A DNA stretch of 31,957 nucleotides from Prolixibacteraceae bacterium (GTDB lineage: Bacteria; Bacteroidota; Bacteroidia; Bacteroidales; Prolixibacteraceae). Below the pieces are notes generated by a model. It was not told the origin of the DNA. It saw nothing but the letters and a program-made list of their open reading frames with translations, and made no database searches. Location: contig DOAQ01000045.1 in the NCBI GenBank assembly GCA_003506435.1, forward strand, positions 1 through 31,957. The letters run 5' to 3'. Position numbers and translations under genes: made by a program. Below are positions 8,037 through 16,140 of the stretch, one piece after another. The first letter of the stretch is position 1; each line of letters opens with the position of its first letter.

Positions 8037-8236
8037 CAGGCATCTTTGGCACAACAGAACCCGGTATTGAACGGAGAAGTATCCATCGAATTAAAGAACG
8101 GACGGTATTTGTCTCGCTATCAATTTCCGTCGCAAAAGCGCCTCTTTTCCCTGTAAATTCAAAAAAAAGAAAAAACCTCCGGCAGGTTGTACCGAATCGT
8201 TTATATTTGCTGATGCGATAAACGAAAACACATTAG
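8037..8236. other. 200-bp spacer after the CDF gene
   Basis: The spacer holds the esterase -7 element near its end. The CDF frame continues past its stop for 39 codons (beginning QASLAQQNPVLNG) without resembling a CDF cytoplasmic domain, and an overlapping frame is also open. I regard both as non-coding. Confidence 0.35.
8202..8209 (+). promoter_or_regulatory. TAnnTTTG -7 element for the esterase-oxidoreductase pair
   Basis: TATATTTG matches the Bacteroidota -7 consensus exactly and lies 27 bp before the esterase ATG. The nearest upstream TTG (8187-8189) is closer than the usual -33 spacing, so only the -7 part is well supported. Confidence 0.5.
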
Positions 8237-9076
8237 ATGAAGCTCAAATTATTATTTCTCCTGCTCTCATTTTTCGGAATTCTGTGTACAGCTTTTTCCC
8301 AGGAAAATTCTGTATCGTACAAGTTAATTGAGAACCTGCCGTATTCCGATGTTTACGAGGGGGCCAAAACCGATTATATGCTCGAACGCTGCAAGCTCGA
8401 CATCTACTATCCTGAAAATAAGAAAGACTTCGCAACTGTGGTATGGTTTCATGGCGGAGGATTGACCAGCGGACAAAAATATATTGCCAATGAGCTGAAA
8501 AATAAAGGCATTGCCGTAGTTGCTGTCAACTACCGCTTGTATCCAAAAGTGAAATGCCCGGTTTATATTGACGATGCTGCGGCTTCGGTTGCCTGGGTTT
8601 TCCGAAATATTGAAAAATACGGTGGCAACCGCGCAAAGATTTTCGTTTCCGGTCACTCGGCAGGCGGCTATCTGGCCAGCATGATTGGCCTCGATAAAAG
8701 TTACCTGTCCAAATTTGGTATTGATGCTGACTCAATTGCCGGCCTGGTACCTTTCAGCGGGCACACCATTACCCACATGGCCGTGCGCGACGAAATGGGC
8801 ATAAAAAGGGAACAACCCATTGTCGATAAATACGCCCCGTTATATCATGTGCGTCCTGATGCGCCGCCATTGGTGTTGATAACCGGCGACCGCGAACTGG
8901 AGATGTTGGGCCGCTACGAAGAAAATGCGTACATGTACCGGATGATGAAGGTTGCCGGACATCAAAAGACCAGTCTCTATGAACTCGATGGGTTCGATCA
9001 TGGGGCAATGAATGGTCCGGCCAATCACATTCTGTTAAAACAAATAGATCAAATTTTAAAATTGAAACAAAATTGA
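8237..9076 (+). CDS. Secreted alpha/beta-hydrolase, carboxylesterase-like
   Basis: Protein of 279 residues with a signal peptide (about 1-22, ending TAFSQ). It belongs to the alpha/beta-hydrolase fold. The oxyanion motif HGGG is at 72-75, the nucleophile elbow GHSAGG has Ser141, the likely acid is in TGDRE (Asp218) and the catalytic His is in GFDHG (His255). The layout matches the BD-FAE/hormone-sensitive-lipase-like esterases that act on acyl or aromatic esters in the periplasm. The substrate is not evident. The stop overlaps the start of the next gene by 4 bp (TTGA), so the two are translationally coupled. Confidence 0.88.
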   Translation: MKLKLLFLLLSFFGILCTAFSQENSVSYKLIENLPYSDVYEGAKTDYMLERCKLDIYYPENKKDFATVVWFHGGGLTSGQKYIANELKNKGIAVVAVNYRLYPKVKCPVYIDDAAASVAWVFRNIEKYGGNRAKIFVSGHSAGGYLASMIGLDKSYLSKFGIDADSIAGLVPFSGHTITHMAVRDEMGIKREQPIVDKYAPLYHVRPDAPPLVLITGDRELEMLGRYEENAYMYRMMKVAGHQKTSLYELDGFDHGAMNGPANHILLKQIDQILKLKQN

Positions 9077-10062
9077 AAACGTATAATTGGGCAATACTTG
9101 GCTGTGGCAAGATCGCAGGAAAATTTGTCAATGACCTGAAATTGTTACCAAACGCCAGGCTTTATGCTGCCGCATCGCGAGATATGGAACGTGCCAAACA
9201 GTTTGCCAGCGATCACGGATTTGAAAAAACGTATGACAGTTACGAAGAAATGGTTGCCGATCCGGCTGTCGATATAGTATATGTAGCCACTCCGCATTCG
9301 CATCATCGCGAACATGCGATTTTGTGTTTGAAGCACAAAAAAGCTGTTTTGTGCGAAAAAGCATTTGCCATCAATTCGCACGAAGTAGCCGAAATGGTTG
9401 CCTGTGCAAGGGAAAACAATACCTTTCTGATGGAGGCTTTCTGGACGCGGTTTCAGCCCAGTTTCAACAAAGCGCTGGAAATTCTTGATTCAGGCCGCCT
9501 CGGTGCGTTGAAGATTGTCCGTTCCGACTTCGCATTCAAGGCCGAATATAATCCGGAGAAACGCCTGTACAATGTTGATTTGGGTGGTGGTTCACTACTG
9601 GATATTGGCATTTATCCTGTTTTTGCCTCGCTTGCCACCTTGGGCAAACCATCGGAAATACGCACAATGGCCGAATTCAGTCCGACGGGTACCGAGGAAA
9701 CTGTTCTTATGACATTTAAATATCCGGGCGGACAAATGGCCAGTCTGACTTCCAGTTTTGCCTGCCATTCCTCTATCGAAACCGAATTCTGGTGCGAAAA
9801 AGGCACGCTCAAACTCAACCGCCGCTGGTTCACTCCAACGACTATATCTATCTGGGATTCAACCACACAAAAACAAGAATTAATTGAGACGGGCCCTATC
9901 GAAGGAGCGGGTTATTACTACGAAGCAGCCCATGTAATGCAATGCCTTGACCAGGGTAAAACAGAGAGCGATTTGATGCCTCTTTCGTTTTCTGCCGACA
10001 TGATGGAGATTCTGGACCGGGTAAGAAAAGATGCAAACATCGTTTTTCCCAAACATGATTAA
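9073..10062 (+). CDS. Gfo/Idh/MocA-family oxidoreductase
   Basis: Protein of 329 residues. The N-terminal Rossmann motif WAILGCGKIAGKF binds NAD(P). ATPHSHHREHAI and LCEKAF (about residue 95) follow, where the family has E-K-P with a catalytic Lys; the Pro is replaced by Ala, as in dihydrodiol-dehydrogenase-like members. The C-terminal domain contains DLGGGSLLDIGIYPVF, the usual substrate-site helix. It probably oxidises a sugar or related polyol. The start is a TTG at 9073 embedded in the esterase stop codon; no ATG occurs before the Rossmann strand. Coupling with a secreted esterase suggests use of a released sugar or aromatic product, which is inference. Confidence 0.9.
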   Translation: MKTYNWAILGCGKIAGKFVNDLKLLPNARLYAAASRDMERAKQFASDHGFEKTYDSYEEMVADPAVDIVYVATPHSHHREHAILCLKHKKAVLCEKAFAINSHEVAEMVACARENNTFLMEAFWTRFQPSFNKALEILDSGRLGALKIVRSDFAFKAEYNPEKRLYNVDLGGGSLLDIGIYPVFASLATLGKPSEIRTMAEFSPTGTEETVLMTFKYPGGQMASLTSSFACHSSIETEFWCEKGTLKLNRRWFTPTTISIWDSTTQKQELIETGPIEGAGYYYEAAHVMQCLDQGKTESDLMPLSFSADMMEILDRVRKDANIVFPKHD

Positions 10063-10212
10063 TTACAGAAAATAATTGTGGTTGTCGAAAAAATCGACCC
10101 GTTAGGCGCAGTTTTACATTTATTCACAGAATTTCTTATTCGCCAATAAACTAATATTCGTACTTTTATTGCGAAAACTTATAAAAACATATTTTTTTAT
10201 TCTGTTTAGGCC

Positions 10213-10458
10213 ATGAAATACATTATTCTCACCTCCTCCATTTTTTACCTGTTGGGACTAAAATTCACATCAAATATTGATCTGAATGCTAAATTTCAAA
10301 CCGATACGGTACAGACAAAAAAAGAAATTATCCTGCCTCCGAAAGAATTAAAAGAAGAACGTCCGAAAGGAATGACAGAGAAAAAAGATTCTGTTACAAC
10401 TGTGTCCGGGGGTTCCAACGAATTACTGGCTCCCTATGTAAAAGTCAGGATTAATTAA
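10213..10458 (+). CDS. Small secreted or membrane-anchored protein, unknown
   Basis: Protein of 81 residues with an N-terminal hydrophobic segment (MKYIILTSSIFYLLGLKF) that could be a signal peptide or anchor. It is followed by a Lys/Glu/Pro-rich, probably disordered tail and a short hydrophobic end. No family is recognised. It is flanked upstream by 150 bp of non-coding DNA containing a near-match to TAnnTTTG (TACTTTTA) and downstream by a hairpin, so it looks like a monocistronic gene. Confidence 0.5.
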   Translation: MKYIILTSSIFYLLGLKFTSNIDLNAKFQTDTVQTKKEIILPPKELKEERPKGMTEKKDSVTTVSGGSNELLAPYVKVRIN

Positions 10459-10463
10459 TCATC

Positions 10464-10494
10464 TTCAGGAGTTACACTTTAACAAACTCCTGAA
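10464..10494. terminator. Hairpin between convergent genes
   Basis: A 10-bp perfect stem, TTCAGGAGTT (10464-10473) with AACTCCTGAA (10485-10494), has an 11-base loop. It lies between the small plus-strand gene and the convergent antiporter. It lacks a strong T-run on either side, so it may act as a weak bidirectional terminator. Confidence 0.55.
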
Positions 10495-10502
10495 TTAGGA
10501 TT

Positions 10503-12782
10503 TCAAATAGTCTGCGGCCTCATAATCAGCGCTGAAGGTAAATCTTTCAGCCATGTGCTGTTTGCACGAACCAGTTTTTCCCAACCCTCCAAACTGATAA
10601 GCATTAAATCATTTTCATTTAGAAAGCCTGTTTCACCCATTTTTTCACCCAAAATAGTGATATGATCCGGCGCCTGTTGTTCAATGGCTCGCAGAGATTC
10701 TTTCACCGTTACATCAGAGCCTAGTTTGCCTGTCGCGTCAAAAATAGTAATCTGCACTCCTGAGTTGGAAATAAATTTACGGGCATATTCGATCAAAAAA
10801 CCATCTCCGTTGCCGAAGAACGGTAAAAAAATCCTGTCAATATTTTGCAGATTATTATCGATAAGAATACCTACCGGAATTTTACTCTTAGCCAATACAT
10901 GCATGGTCAACTCAGCAAAAGAAGAAGTTTTGAAGAGCTTTTCCTTCCCCGAAACTCTATCCAGCAAATAATCCGGATTGAAGAAACGTGTTGAATAACC
11001 CAATAAATTTCCAAGCAAACTTCCTTTGAAAATAGAATGCCCAATGCCTACGAGCAACAAATCATAATCTCCCTCGTTTATCGTTTCCACAATATCACTT
11101 TGAATATCTTCTGATATTTTAAATATTTTCTCAACCGGCTGGTTTAATTTTTTTGATTCGGCGACTAATGGATCAAAACTCTCTCGTTCATAATCATCCA
11201 TCTTGAACTTGTTCAACAAGCTGTTCGGAGATACATGAAGCGCGCTTATCTGGGTATTTCCGTTTTTACTTTTTACAAGAAAATTTGCAAGTCTCAGAAG
11301 CACTACTCCCATTTCAGGTTTTCCGAATGAGATAAGTATCTTGAATTTGCCCATGTCTATTATTTCCTGCATTTCAGCTTTTGCTTTTTTCTTAAAAAGT
11401 TTGTCAATAATATGCAGTACCGGTGCAGTCATAAAAGTTGTGACAAGCGCCATAATTACCAGCATTGTAAAAATTTCAGATGATAATATCCCCAGGTCGT
11501 ATCCGATATTTAAAACAACAAGCTCTACCAGACCACGCGTATTCATTAAGGCTCCGATCATAAAACTGTCACGCCAGCTTTGGCCGACAAATTTTGCAGC
11601 CAATGTACTGCCTGCAAACTTTCCGGTTACTGCAACCAAAATAACCAATCCGCAAATTTTCCACAAGTACGGATCATTCAGCAAACCGATCTGTGTTCGT
11701 AAACCAGTGAATACAAAAAACAGGGGAAGCAATAAAACCAATGCAACATCTTCTACTTTTTCGATGAAAATTTGTTTGAATTTCTGGTTGTCGGGCATAA
11801 TTACACCAGCCATGAATGCTCCGAAAAGGGCATGAATTCCGATAATTTCTGTTGCATAAGAAGATAAAAGCAGCACCAGAAAGAAGATGGCTACAACCGA
11901 TTTGCTCAGGTTCTCCCGTGAAGTATGCAGGTCGCCCACCCGTTTTAAAAAAGGCATGACCAGTTTCAGCATAACAAACACATAAACAAGCGCCATCAAT
12001 ATCGTTGGCATCGAACTTATAAAGGAACCGGCTTTTGCAATGGCAATAACTGCAGCCAGCAACGACCATGCAGTGATATCGTCCGCTGCAGCACAAGTAA
12101 TGACAATAGCTCCCAACCGTGTTTTATAGATACCTCTTTCCTGAACAATTCTTGCCAAAACAGGGAATGCAGTAATACTCATGGATATTCCTAAAAACAA
12201 GCCAAAGGAAGCAAACGGTACACCCTGCGGGGCAAATGAACTATAAATGAAATAGGCCAGTCCCATCCCTAATGTAAAAGGGATTATAATACTGGCGTGG
12301 CTCACAACCACAGCTTCATGCGCCTGATTTTTGAGAACCTTTAGATCTAGTTCCATGCCAATTACAAACATAAACAAGATCAATCCGATCTGGCTCAGAA
12401 ACTGGAGATTGCCCAAAGATTGTACAGGAAAGAGAGCTGCGGAAAACCCGGGGAAATACATACCTAAAAGCGAAGGCCCAAGCACAATACCTGCTATAAT
12501 TTCCCCGATAACAGTGGGCTGTCCTATTTTTTTGCAAAACCATCCAAAAAGGCGGGCAACCAGGATAATTGTTACAATTTGCAGAAGCAGGATGGCCAAC
12601 GGGTGTGTCAGGTTATGAATAAAGGTTTCGGTAAACATAGACAATTGACTTTCACCTGTTTCATGTACTGTCACGTTCATCCCCGGCTCAAGCTCTCCTC
12701 CAAGCTGTACAATCCAGTACATCAAGGCGGAAAAGCCGCCAATGGTACCAATGTAAAAAAATAAGTTCCTTAACCGCTTCAT
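10503..12782 (-). CDS. CPA2-family cation/H+ antiporter with C-terminal Usp-like region
   Basis: Protein of 759 residues from the ATG at 12782; a TTG two codons upstream is possible. There is an extra N-terminal transmembrane helix and an extracytoplasmic segment (about 30-55). The Na+/H+ exchanger domain follows (about 58-430), with GQPTVIGEIIAGIVLGPSLLG, the paired-acid region CAAADDITAW and NTRGLVELVVLNIG. This CHX-like pattern is typical of the KefB/CPA2 clade. The cytoplasmic part (about 450-759) looks like tandem universal-stress-protein-like domains (LLVGIGHSIFKGSLLGNLLG), probably regulatory and nucleotide-binding. It likely exchanges K+ or Na+ for protons. It lies 114 bp downstream of the LytTR regulator on the same strand. 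Confidence 0.9.
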   Translation of the reverse strand: MKRLRNLFFYIGTIGGFSALMYWIVQLGGELEPGMNVTVHETGESQLSMFTETFIHNLTHPLAILLLQIVTIILVARLFGWFCKKIGQPTVIGEIIAGIVLGPSLLGMYFPGFSAALFPVQSLGNLQFLSQIGLILFMFVIGMELDLKVLKNQAHEAVVVSHASIIIPFTLGMGLAYFIYSSFAPQGVPFASFGLFLGISMSITAFPVLARIVQERGIYKTRLGAIVITCAAADDITAWSLLAAVIAIAKAGSFISSMPTILMALVYVFVMLKLVMPFLKRVGDLHTSRENLSKSVVAIFFLVLLLSSYATEIIGIHALFGAFMAGVIMPDNQKFKQIFIEKVEDVALVLLLPLFFVFTGLRTQIGLLNDPYLWKICGLVILVAVTGKFAGSTLAAKFVGQSWRDSFMIGALMNTRGLVELVVLNIGYDLGILSSEIFTMLVIMALVTTFMTAPVLHIIDKLFKKKAKAEMQEIIDMGKFKILISFGKPEMGVVLLRLANFLVKSKNGNTQISALHVSPNSLLNKFKMDDYERESFDPLVAESKKLNQPVEKIFKISEDIQSDIVETINEGDYDLLLVGIGHSIFKGSLLGNLLGYSTRFFNPDYLLDRVSGKEKLFKTSSFAELTMHVLAKSKIPVGILIDNNLQNIDRIFLPFFGNGDGFLIEYARKFISNSGVQITIFDATGKLGSDVTVKESLRAIEQQAPDHITILGEKMGETGFLNENDLMLISLEGWEKLVRANSTWLKDLPSALIMRPQTI

Positions 12783-12895
12783 CTCCAAAGGGTATTAAAT
12801 AGTGCTGCAAAAATGACAACAATAATTATATAAAAGTCGGCAAGAGCGGCAAACAGAAATAAATCTGTAACAAGCTGGCGAAAAAATGTAATGAA

Positions 12896-13615
12896 TTACA
12901 ACTGTACTTTTTTAAGAAAATCGTCCCGGTATGCATTTCCCAGCGAAAGCACCAAAGGTTTTCCTGAAATTTGCAAGATGTTGGTGGTAATTTCATCATG
13001 AGAAAAAAACTGAACCGAACGTAAAGCAATCACCTCTTTTTTATTTACCTGGCAAAATTCATTGACAGGCAAATACTGTATTAACCTGTCAAAGGATACA
13101 TTTTTCAGAACAAGTTTTTTCCCATCATGCAACAATGCGTTTTTATCGCGGCTATCTGTTACGGAAGTTGCAATATAGGCTACCTGGTCAAAAAACAACA
13201 GGGTTTTGCCCTTGTCTGTGTTTAGCTGAATAAAATTTTTCGCCGTCCGGATTTGCCACAACCTCTCCTGTACTTTATTTACGGCGATTTGCAAACGTTC
13301 TTTGGTGACCGGCTTTCGTACGTAATCAACTGCATCCAGATCAAAAGCTTCGGCTGCATATTCTTTATAAGCTGTGGTAAAAACGACCGGTTTACCATTT
13401 AGAAGATTGGCAATGCTCAACCCGTCCATTCCCGGCATTTCAATGTCCAGAAAGCACAGATCGAACTCAAGCAAGGGCAATTCTTTCAGAAATGTCTCCG
13501 CATTGTCAAATGCTTTTATTACTTCCAGCTCCGGAATCTGTTCGCAAAGCATTTTCAGATATTTCAGGCCAGGCAGTTCATCGTCCAGCAGTAAGCATTT
13601 CAGTTTTGTATTCAA
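12896..13615 (-). CDS. LytTR-family response regulator
   Basis: Protein of 239 residues. The receiver domain has the acidic pair Asp11/Asp12, phospho-acceptor Asp57 in CFLDIEMPGMDG, Thr80/Thr81 and Lys101 in VRKP. The C-terminal LytTR DNA-binding domain spans about 135-239 (LVLKNVSFDRLIQYLP ... NEFCQVNKKEVIALRSV). The start appears to be a TTG at 13615, placing the first residues inside the kinase gene with a 38-bp overlap; no earlier ATG is in frame. It is clearly partnered with the upstream LytS-type kinase. Its target is not known; the antiporter 114 bp downstream on the same strand or its own operon are the obvious candidates. Confidence 0.92.
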   Translation of the reverse strand: MNTKLKCLLLDDELPGLKYLKMLCEQIPELEVIKAFDNAETFLKELPLLEFDLCFLDIEMPGMDGLSIANLLNGKPVVFTTAYKEYAAEAFDLDAVDYVRKPVTKERLQIAVNKVQERLWQIRTAKNFIQLNTDKGKTLLFFDQVAYIATSVTDSRDKNALLHDGKKLVLKNVSFDRLIQYLPVNEFCQVNKKEVIALRSVQFFSHDEITTNILQISGKPLVLSLGNAYRDDFLKKVQL

Positions 13616-14342
13616 GCAATTTTATTTTTAAATGTGCATGATAAACATCCCCATCAACGAATCTTTCCAGTTTGTAATGATCTTTATAAATTATCCTGAG
13701 TCTTTGGTCAAGAGCTTGTGTCCCGATACCGCTATGCGCTTTATTCAACGGTGTTTTCCCTGATATTTTATTGGATACGGACAAATAAAAATTGCCGTCG
13801 CTAAATCCGAGAATGATGGAAATAAAAGCTTCAGAACTGTGTATATCAGCATGTTTAAACGCATTTTCTATCAGATCGACTGAAATAAGCGGCGCCAAAA
13901 GTTCCTGATCAAACAAAGACTCATTTTCACTGATCTTTGATTTAACTTTCAAGTCAAACAAGGGGCTCAATTTAATTTTATTAATTTCGATCAGACTGAG
14001 TGCAAATTCAACTTCTTCACGGGAAGTAACAAATTTCCTGCGGCTCTCATATAAAATGTAATCCAGCACATTCGCCAGTTTGTCGAGGGCAAAATAAGTC
14101 TGGTAAGCATGCGATTGGATCGAGTTCAGTACATTTTTAAAAAGGTGCGGGTTAAGTTTTGACTCCAGCGTCTCCAGTTGCAGATTATTGATTTTAAGCT
14201 CAAGCTCATTGTATTTCGCTTCAATGCTTACTTTTTTCTTCTCCGATTTAATCAAACGCACAATCAGATAGGCAAGTGTAAAAATCAACAGGATAAAACC
14301 TGTTAAAACGATGATATTTTGTGCCGTTGGTATTATATCCAT
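13578..14342 (-). CDS. LytS-type sensor histidine kinase with a single membrane helix
   Basis: Protein of 254 residues. It has one transmembrane helix (about 9-30), a coiled coil (about 35-60), then the His_kinase (LytS/YehU) domain with phospho-acceptor His66 in SKLNPHLFKNVLNSIQ. A HATPase region follows, with the N-box-like VDLIENAFKHAD (about 153-165) and a short G-rich lid GIGTQALDQRL. There is no extracytoplasmic sensor domain, so the signal is either membrane-internal or supplied by another protein. The gene overlaps the LytTR regulator and begins 37 bp after the upstream alpha/beta protein, giving a probable three-gene operon. Confidence 0.92.
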   Translation of the reverse strand: MDIIPTAQNIIVLTGFILLIFTLAYLIVRLIKSEKKKVSIEAKYNELELKINNLQLETLESKLNPHLFKNVLNSIQSHAYQTYFALDKLANVLDYILYESRRKFVTSREEVEFALSLIEINKIKLSPLFDLKVKSKISENESLFDQELLAPLISVDLIENAFKHADIHSSEAFISIILGFSDGNFYLSVSNKISGKTPLNKAHSGIGTQALDQRLRIIYKDHYKLERFVDGDVYHAHLKIKLLEYKTEMLTAGR

Positions 14343-14379
14343 TTATATTTAAGTTATTTCGGATATAAAATTAAAACCT

Positions 14380-15066
14380 TTATCTGTTTTCCAGCCTCCC
14401 CTCCAAATTATTTTCCCGATCTTTCTCAAATGGGATACATGGTTTAAAAATTACAGCGTCGATCCCCGATTTCAGATTGTGGAGCAATAATTTTTCGGAT
14501 CTGTTACTTGACGCAATGACAGGCATATCAGGATACAATTCATGAAGATATCGGACCAATTCTTTTGAAATATTTTTACCTGTAATACAGATGGCGTAAA
14601 CTCCTGTATTGATTTTTGAAATGATCTCCTCTGAACGCGCACTCGCAGCAGAAATCACCGGGACAGAACTTTCCAAACAAATCTTTTTAAGAGTAATATT
14701 TGATAATGTACGCCGGACATAAAAACCAGCAACCCCTGTTTTTTCAAGCTTTTGGGTCAGATCGGGTAGCCTGGAGATTATGGCATGTTCAATCCCAATC
14801 GAAATAATTACCGGTTTTCCAACATTGGAAAGCAACTTTTTAAGCCTTCCTTCTCCCGGCATAATAAAAAAATCGGCAAGAATTGCATCAGCATCGGTTG
14901 TCCTCATTTCAAACTCATCTCCTGTGCATAACAGGGAATACACCCACCTGTCTCTGAGCCGGAATCCCTTCGGGAATGAACTGAACTCCGGTTTTGTGGA
15001 GAGATAACGGGAACCGACAGGAACATAAAACCATCTGTTCAGTAAACTTTCATATAAAAATCGCAT
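14380..15066 (-). CDS. Unrecognised alpha/beta (TIM-barrel-like) protein upstream of a LytSR pair
   Basis: Soluble protein of 228 residues from the ATG at 15066. It is preceded by an AGGA site and an exact TAnnTTTG element 73 bp upstream; the frame is open to 15204, but that longer start would lie upstream of the promoter. After an N-terminal segment rich in aromatics (LLNRWFYVPVGSRYLST), there is a regular alternation of beta strands and helices: AILADFFIMP, KPVIISIGI, GVAGFYVRR, SVPVISAAS, YAICITG, MPVIASSN, DAVIFKPCIPF. This order recalls a partial TIM barrel such as GlpP-like or HisA/TrpF-like folds, but no catalytic motif is recognised. It sits 37 bp before the LytS gene, so it may supply or sense the signal. 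Confidence 0.6.
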   Translation of the reverse strand: MRFLYESLLNRWFYVPVGSRYLSTKPEFSSFPKGFRLRDRWVYSLLCTGDEFEMRTTDADAILADFFIMPGEGRLKKLLSNVGKPVIISIGIEHAIISRLPDLTQKLEKTGVAGFYVRRTLSNITLKKICLESSVPVISAASARSEEIISKINTGVYAICITGKNISKELVRYLHELYPDMPVIASSNRSEKLLLHNLKSGIDAVIFKPCIPFEKDRENNLEGRLENR

Positions 15067-15138
15067 TATTCCTATGAGATACGGTTCTTTATTCCGTGAA
15101 GAAACATTGACACAGTCCATCGTATTTTTATTTTCGCC

Positions 15139-15172
15139 CAAAATTATCCGGTTCATTTTCAGCGAATAACAA
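15139..15172 (-). promoter_or_regulatory. Promoter of the alpha/beta protein-LytS-LytTR operon
   Basis: On the minus strand, TAATTTTG (15139-15146) is an exact TAnnTTTG element. A TTG (15170-15172) lies 23 bp upstream, a slightly long but plausible -33 box. It gives a leader of about 65 bases to the ATG at 15066. Confidence 0.5.
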
Positions 15173-15226
15173 CAATGCAACAGATTGATTAAAGAATGCA
15201 TCAAAAGAGCAAAATATTGTAATAAG

Positions 15227-15252
15227 AATATTGATGTGTACGCATCAATATT
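15227..15252. promoter_or_regulatory. 26-bp operator-like palindrome between divergent genes
   Basis: Two perfect 10-bp arms, AATATTGATG (15227-15236) and CATCAATATT (15243-15252), flank the 6-bp centre tgtacg. Immediately outside both arms is the sequence TGTAATAA, in the same orientation (15219-15225 approximately and 15253-15260). The palindrome lies upstream of the FRG promoter and of the opposing alpha/beta protein promoter, which is the classical position of an operator shared by divergent genes. There is no T-run, so it is not a terminator. Confidence 0.6.
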
Positions 15253-15274
15253 TGTAATAATTTTCCGTTTCTCG

Positions 15275-15306
15275 TTGTTCTTCCCCGGAATAAAAAAGTA
15301 ATTTTG
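15275..15306 (+). promoter_or_regulatory. Promoter of the FRG-domain gene
   Basis: A TTG at 15275-15277 and an exact TAnnTTTG element (TAATTTTG, 15299-15306) are separated by 21 bp, close to the Bacteroidota -33/-7 arrangement. The leader to the ATG at 15333 is about 20 bases. Confidence 0.65.
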
Positions 15307-15332
15307 AAAGAGAACTTCAATTCATTTACAGT

Positions 15333-16133
15333 ATGGCCGAAGCAATCCGTCAAAATGATACTATAATCAACAGTTGGGAGCAATTGTGCGAAGAAGTGTA
15401 TTTCGATGCATGGAAACCGGAATTCAAAAGATACCGGTCGGACTATGCTTTCCGGGGCTTGTCGGACATGAATTACGAACTAAAAAACAGCTTTTTGCGC
15501 AACTCCGGCGACCGTCCGGAACTGGAATACCACCTGCTGCGAAACTTCCGTAAATATTCGATCACCAAAGACCCGGAATTGACCAGTACATTTTGGCGTT
15601 CGTTGGTACTCGCCCAACACCACGGTTTGCCAACCCGTCTGCTCGACTGGACCTATTCGCCTTTTATTGCCATGCACTTTGCCACTGCCAATACCGAAAA
15701 ATTCGACATCGACGGAGTGATCTGGAAAGTTGATTTCGTGAAGGTAAATCAACTGGTAGCCGAACCTTTAAATATCTTGCTGAAAGAAGAAAAGTGCAAT
15801 GCGTTTACTGTGGAAATGCTCGAAAAAACAGAATCGTTATACGAATTTGACCAAAAACTTGGCTCCGACCAGGTTTGTTTCTTCGAACCGCCATCGCTTG
15901 ACGAACGCATCGTCAACCAGTTCGCCCTGTTTTCGGTGATGAGTAATCCCACCTCCATCCTCGATCACTGGCTGGTAAAACATCCCGATATGTTCCGAAG
16001 AATTATTATTCCGAAGGAGATAAAATGGCAAGTACGCGACAAACTCGATCAGGCAAATATCACCGAACGGGTATTATTTCCCGGTCTCGACGGACTGGCC
16101 CGCTGGCTGAAACGCCATTACCAGCCTGCCTGA
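15333..16133 (+). CDS. FRG-domain protein
   Basis: Soluble protein of 266 residues. It has the defining motif of the FRG domain (FRG at 40-42 in DYAFRGLSDMNYEL) and the strongly conserved block LAQHHGLPTRLLDWTYSP with a His-His pair at 96-97, followed by IAMHFATAN. The biochemical activity of the domain is not established. FRG proteins are scattered in bacteria and mobile elements, sometimes near toxin or defence genes, but nothing else of that kind is adjacent here. The gene is monocistronic, divergent from the LytSR operon across a palindrome, and ends only 7 bp from the convergent rhamnulokinase without an obvious terminator. Confidence 0.88.
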   Translation: MAEAIRQNDTIINSWEQLCEEVYFDAWKPEFKRYRSDYAFRGLSDMNYELKNSFLRNSGDRPELEYHLLRNFRKYSITKDPELTSTFWRSLVLAQHHGLPTRLLDWTYSPFIAMHFATANTEKFDIDGVIWKVDFVKVNQLVAEPLNILLKEEKCNAFTVEMLEKTESLYEFDQKLGSDQVCFFEPPSLDERIVNQFALFSVMSNPTSILDHWLVKHPDMFRRIIIPKEIKWQVRDKLDQANITERVLFPGLDGLARWLKRHYQPA

Positions 16134-16140
16134 CAAATTC

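Noticed and set aside
7970..8221. An 83-codon plus-strand frame overlapping the end of the CDF gene.
   Set aside because: It is in a different frame inside the CDF coding region, has no ribosome site and a random basic composition, and overlaps the esterase -7 element.
15067..15204. A 46-residue N-terminal extension of the alpha/beta protein.
   Set aside because: A well-matched promoter lies inside it at 15139-15172, and the ATG at 15066 has its own AGGA site.
15333..16133. The FRG gene as part of a toxin-antitoxin or phage-defence system.
   Set aside because: No partner antitoxin, nuclease or phage gene is adjacent and the domain's activity is not established; only the divergent regulatory arrangement is supported.
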